Shown here piece after piece: positions 61,861 to 64,000 of a DNA stretch of 64,000 nucleotides. The number at the start of each line of letters is the position of its first letter. Positions within the stretch are counted from its first letter, which is position 1. The notes under the pieces are model-generated. The model was not told the origin of the DNA and ran no database searches. It worked only from the letters and a program-made list of their open reading frames with translations. The DNA comes from Clostridia bacterium (GTDB taxonomy: Bacteria > Bacillota > Clostridia > Saccharofermentanales > Saccharofermentanaceae), in assembly GCA_016287245.1 (NCBI GenBank), contig JAEEWG010000008.1, forward strand, positions 50,482 through 114,481. Direction: 5' to 3'. The position numbers were made by a program, and so were the translations under genes.

Positions 61861-62669
61861 TATGTATCCTTTCCGAAAAGACGCTGCGCGTTCTCTGTCG
61901 TGATCCTGGCCATCTCCTCGGCAGGTATCTCCTTCAGTCTCGCCATCTCTTCCACTACATACTTCACATATGCGGGCTCGTTTCTATGTCCTCTATGCGG
62001 GACCGGCGCCATATACGGAGAATCCGTCTCGACTAAAAGCCGGTCCAGCGGGCACATACGGATCACGTCCGGTGCTTTTCGCGCATTTTTAAACGTGATC
62101 GGCCCGTCAAAGCCGAGGTAAAATCCCATGTCCAGAAGGATCTTCGCCGTCTCCACGGAACCGGAGAAGCAGTGAAGCACGCCCGGATCTTCGCGGAGAA
62201 GATGCTGGTCATATAAAGACTTCAGAATAAAAAGCGTGTCCTCACAGGCATCTCTTTCGTGGATCACCGCCGGCAGATCATACCGGTAGGCAAGTCCCAT
62301 CTGATAGATAAACGCCATGGCTTCGAACGCCGGGGAGCAGTCATCGTAATGGTAATCCATACCGATCTCTCCCACCGCCACGATGCCGAGCTCTTCCTTC
62401 TTCTTGAGCCACTGTTCGAGCTGCCATTTCGCCTCTTCGTTAAAAGAGGTGGCATCCTCCGGGTGAACGCCCACCATGCAAGAAAGCTTCACACCGGATC
62501 CGCTTTTGGCGGATCTGACATCCAGCGAGATCGCACTGTCCTCGATCGTCGAACTTGCCAGCAGGATATGCGTCACGCCGGCATTCTTCGCATTTTCCAG
62601 CACCGCATCAATGTCGTCTTTGTATTCTTCACGCCAGTTCAGATGAGCATGCGTGTCAAAAATCTCCAT
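61860..62669 (-). CDS. tatD: TatD-family metal-dependent deoxyribonuclease
   Basis: A TIM-barrel metalloenzyme with 3'-5' DNase activity in characterised members. The 269-residue protein begins MEIFDTHAHLNWREEYKDDI (HxH metal motif). It has GVHPEDATSF, VGEIGMDYHYD (metal Glu), LPAVIHERDACED, VLHCFSGSVETAKILLDMGF and LLVETDSPYMAPVPHRGHRN (final Asp). It is 3 bp after metG, the common metG-tatD order. Confidence 0.95.
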   Translation of the reverse strand: MEIFDTHAHLNWREEYKDDIDAVLENAKNAGVTHILLASSTIEDSAISLDVRSAKSGSGVKLSCMVGVHPEDATSFNEEAKWQLEQWLKKKEELGIVAVGEIGMDYHYDDCSPAFEAMAFIYQMGLAYRYDLPAVIHERDACEDTLFILKSLYDQHLLREDPGVLHCFSGSVETAKILLDMGFYLGFDGPITFKNARKAPDVIRMCPLDRLLVETDSPYMAPVPHRGHRNEPAYVKYVVEEMARLKEIPAEEMARITTENAQRLFGKDT

Positions 62670-62672
62670 CGA

Positions 62673-64000
62673 TCAGGAAACCTCCGCTCCCGGCTCAACG
62701 CCTTCCGGAACAGACAGGAGCGCATAATCGCCGTTTGGCTTCTCTGCACAGAGGATCATGCCGTAGGAATCAAATCCGCGGAGCTTTCTCGGTGCGAGGT
62801 TGGCGACCCATACGACCATCTTTCCGACCATTTCTTCCGGAGTATAGTACTGGGCGATACCGGAAAGCACCTGCATCTTTCTGTCACCGACATCAAGCTG
62901 CATGCGAAGGAGCTTATCCGCCTTCGGGACTTTCTCGCACTCGAGGACTTTCGCTGCACGAAGCTCGAGCTTGGCAAAATCGTCGTAAACGATCTCATCC
63001 TTATGCTCTAAGACCTTTCCCTGAGCAGCAGCGAGAGCCGCCTCGGAGATCTTCCCGAGCTCTTCCATCTCTTTTTCCATATCCAGACGCGGGAAAAGAA
63101 CTTCTCCCTTCTGTACGGTAACATCAGCAGCAAGTGCGCCGACCTTATCGGAAGCATCCCAGACACATACGTCCTCGGATGCTCCGATCTGCTTCCAGAT
63201 CTCCGGACAGGTGTTCGGCATAACAGGGTTCAGAAGGATCGAGCACATACGGATCGTATCGAGCAGGTTGTAAAGAACAGTCGCCAGACGGATCTTCTTG
63301 CTCTCATCCTTGGCAAGTACCCACGGAGCATTCTCATCGATATACTTGTTGGCACGTGCGATGACCTTGAAGATCTCGGCCAGTGCAGAAGAGATATGCA
63401 GTGTCTCGTAGTTCTCCTCAACGAACGGACGAAGTGCTTTTACCATATTGAGGAGTTCATCGTCGAGCGGATCAGCCTCGCGCTCGGCCGGAAGTGTACC
63501 GTCAAAATACTTGATCGCCATGGCGACAGTTCTGGAAACGAGGTTTCCTAGGTCGTTGGCCAGATCCGTATTGATGCGCTGCACCATCTGTTCGTTCGAG
63601 AACGGGCAGTCTGCACCGAAAGGCATCTCACGGAGGAGATGGTAACGGACAGCATCCACGCCGTAGCGGTCCGCAAGAATAAACGGATCGATAACGTTAC
63701 CTGTAGACTTACCCATCTTGGCACCGCCGAAAGTGATCCAGCCGTGACCGTAAATATGCTTCGGGAGCGGGATATCCAGAGCCATCAGCATTGCCGGCCA
63801 GATGAGAGAGTGGAAACGGATGATCTCCTTGGCCATGACGTGAATGTCTGCCGGCCAGTACTTTTCGAAATCATGATATGTGTTATTTCCATAGCCCAGC
63901 GCCGTGATATAGTTGCTGAGCGCGTCGATCCATACATATACGACGTGCTTCTCATCGAAGGTGACCGGAATACCCCACTTAAAGCTCGTACGGGATACGC
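62673..64000 (-). CDS. metG: Methionyl-tRNA synthetase, C-terminal part (cut by window edge)
   Basis: MetG charges tRNA-Met. The frame is open to the window edge, so the N-terminal Rossmann half with HIGH is outside. Visible are the end of the catalytic domain (VVYVWIDALSNYITALG, HVMAKEIIRFHSLIWPAML), the KMSKS-type loop as GAKMGKSTGNVIDPF, and the anticodon domain with INTDLANDLGNLVSR. The C-terminal tRNA-binding EMAP-like domain starts about YDDFAKLELRAAKVL and contains VLSGIAQYYTPEEMVGKMVV. About 442 residues are present. Confidence 0.96.
   Translation of the reverse strand, partial: VSRTSFKWGIPVTFDEKHVVYVWIDALSNYITALGYGNNTYHDFEKYWPADIHVMAKEIIRFHSLIWPAMLMALDIPLPKHIYGHGWITFGGAKMGKSTGNVIDPFILADRYGVDAVRYHLLREMPFGADCPFSNEQMVQRINTDLANDLGNLVSRTVAMAIKYFDGTLPAEREADPLDDELLNMVKALRPFVEENYETLHISSALAEIFKVIARANKYIDENAPWVLAKDESKKIRLATVLYNLLDTIRMCSILLNPVMPNTCPEIWKQIGASEDVCVWDASDKVGALAADVTVQKGEVLFPRLDMEKEMEELGKISEAALAAAQGKVLEHKDEIVYDDFAKLELRAAKVLECEKVPKADKLLRMQLDVGDRKMQVLSGIAQYYTPEEMVGKMVVWVANLAPRKLRGFDSYGMILCAEKPNGDYALLSVPEGVEPGAEVS

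Noticed and set aside
62673..64000. Defective MetG because of KMGKS in place of KMSKS
   Set aside because: KMGKS-GN variants are common in functional methionyl-tRNA synthetases of this type.

Overview
The window is about 64 kb of a Bacillota (Clostridia-type) chromosome of medium G+C. The evidence is a tryptophan T-box leader, an mraZ-headed division and cell-wall cluster, the rimP-nusA-ylxR-ylxQ-infB-rbfA order, MutS2, NrdR, sigma-A type promoters with 17-bp spacers, and ribosome sites of the AGGAGG type. TGA acts as an ordinary stop. The genus cannot be fixed from the sequence. Almost every gene is on the minus strand, so operons read from high to low coordinates. No tRNA, rRNA, insertion sequence or canonical CRISPR array was recognised.

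Layout. 1-5120: trpE-G-D-C-F-B (trpB cut by the window edge), with a T-box leader and a promoter whose spacer holds a perfect palindrome. 5175-6997: a CPBP membrane protease and a divergent plsC-type acyltransferase. 7039-7311: an intergenic array with 63-bp periodicity. 7327-8127: a PD-(D/E)XK-like nuclease. 8160-8660: a strong promoter plus operator-like palindrome in front of a decayed reading frame. 8732-20499: hemW, a two-gene AAA ATPase/TOPRIM-like pair (possible phage defence), a coiled-coil protein, coaD, rsmD, recG, nth, a two-component system, nrdR and ftsZ, all read as one co-directional run. 20696-31540: mraZ-rsmH-ftsL-PBP-murE-murF-ftsW-murG-ftsQ, with mraY, murD and ftsA absent from the cluster. 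31802-32116: a second intergenic array of CATGGG/CCCATG words in strictly alternating orientation. 32250-34514: rodA and lgt.

34559-43023: the rimP-nusA-ylxR-ylxQ-infB-rbfA-nrnA-truB-ribF translation and RNA-maturation operon with promoter and leader hairpin. 43326-43730: the second plus-strand gene, a small P-loop protein behind a promoter with three copies of a 9-bp box. 43822-48160: a recombining cluster of secreted Fn3-like and BspA-type leucine-rich-repeat proteins, with one in-frame nonsense codon and remnants of lost paralogues. 48336-51222: an SPFH/zinc-ribbon protein, a Tim44-like zinc-ribbon protein and a SIMIBI P-loop ATPase. 51232-60615: mutS2, pfkA, dnaE and uvrB. 60787-64000: a small HTH regulator, a 46-residue peptide with its own promoter and terminator, a membrane-anchored unknown, tatD and metG (cut by the edge).

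The core of the window couples envelope growth and division, DNA repair, and ribosome maturation. The least explained parts are the two helically phased intergenic arrays, the ATPase/TOPRIM pair, and the promoter-operator in front of broken coding sequence.
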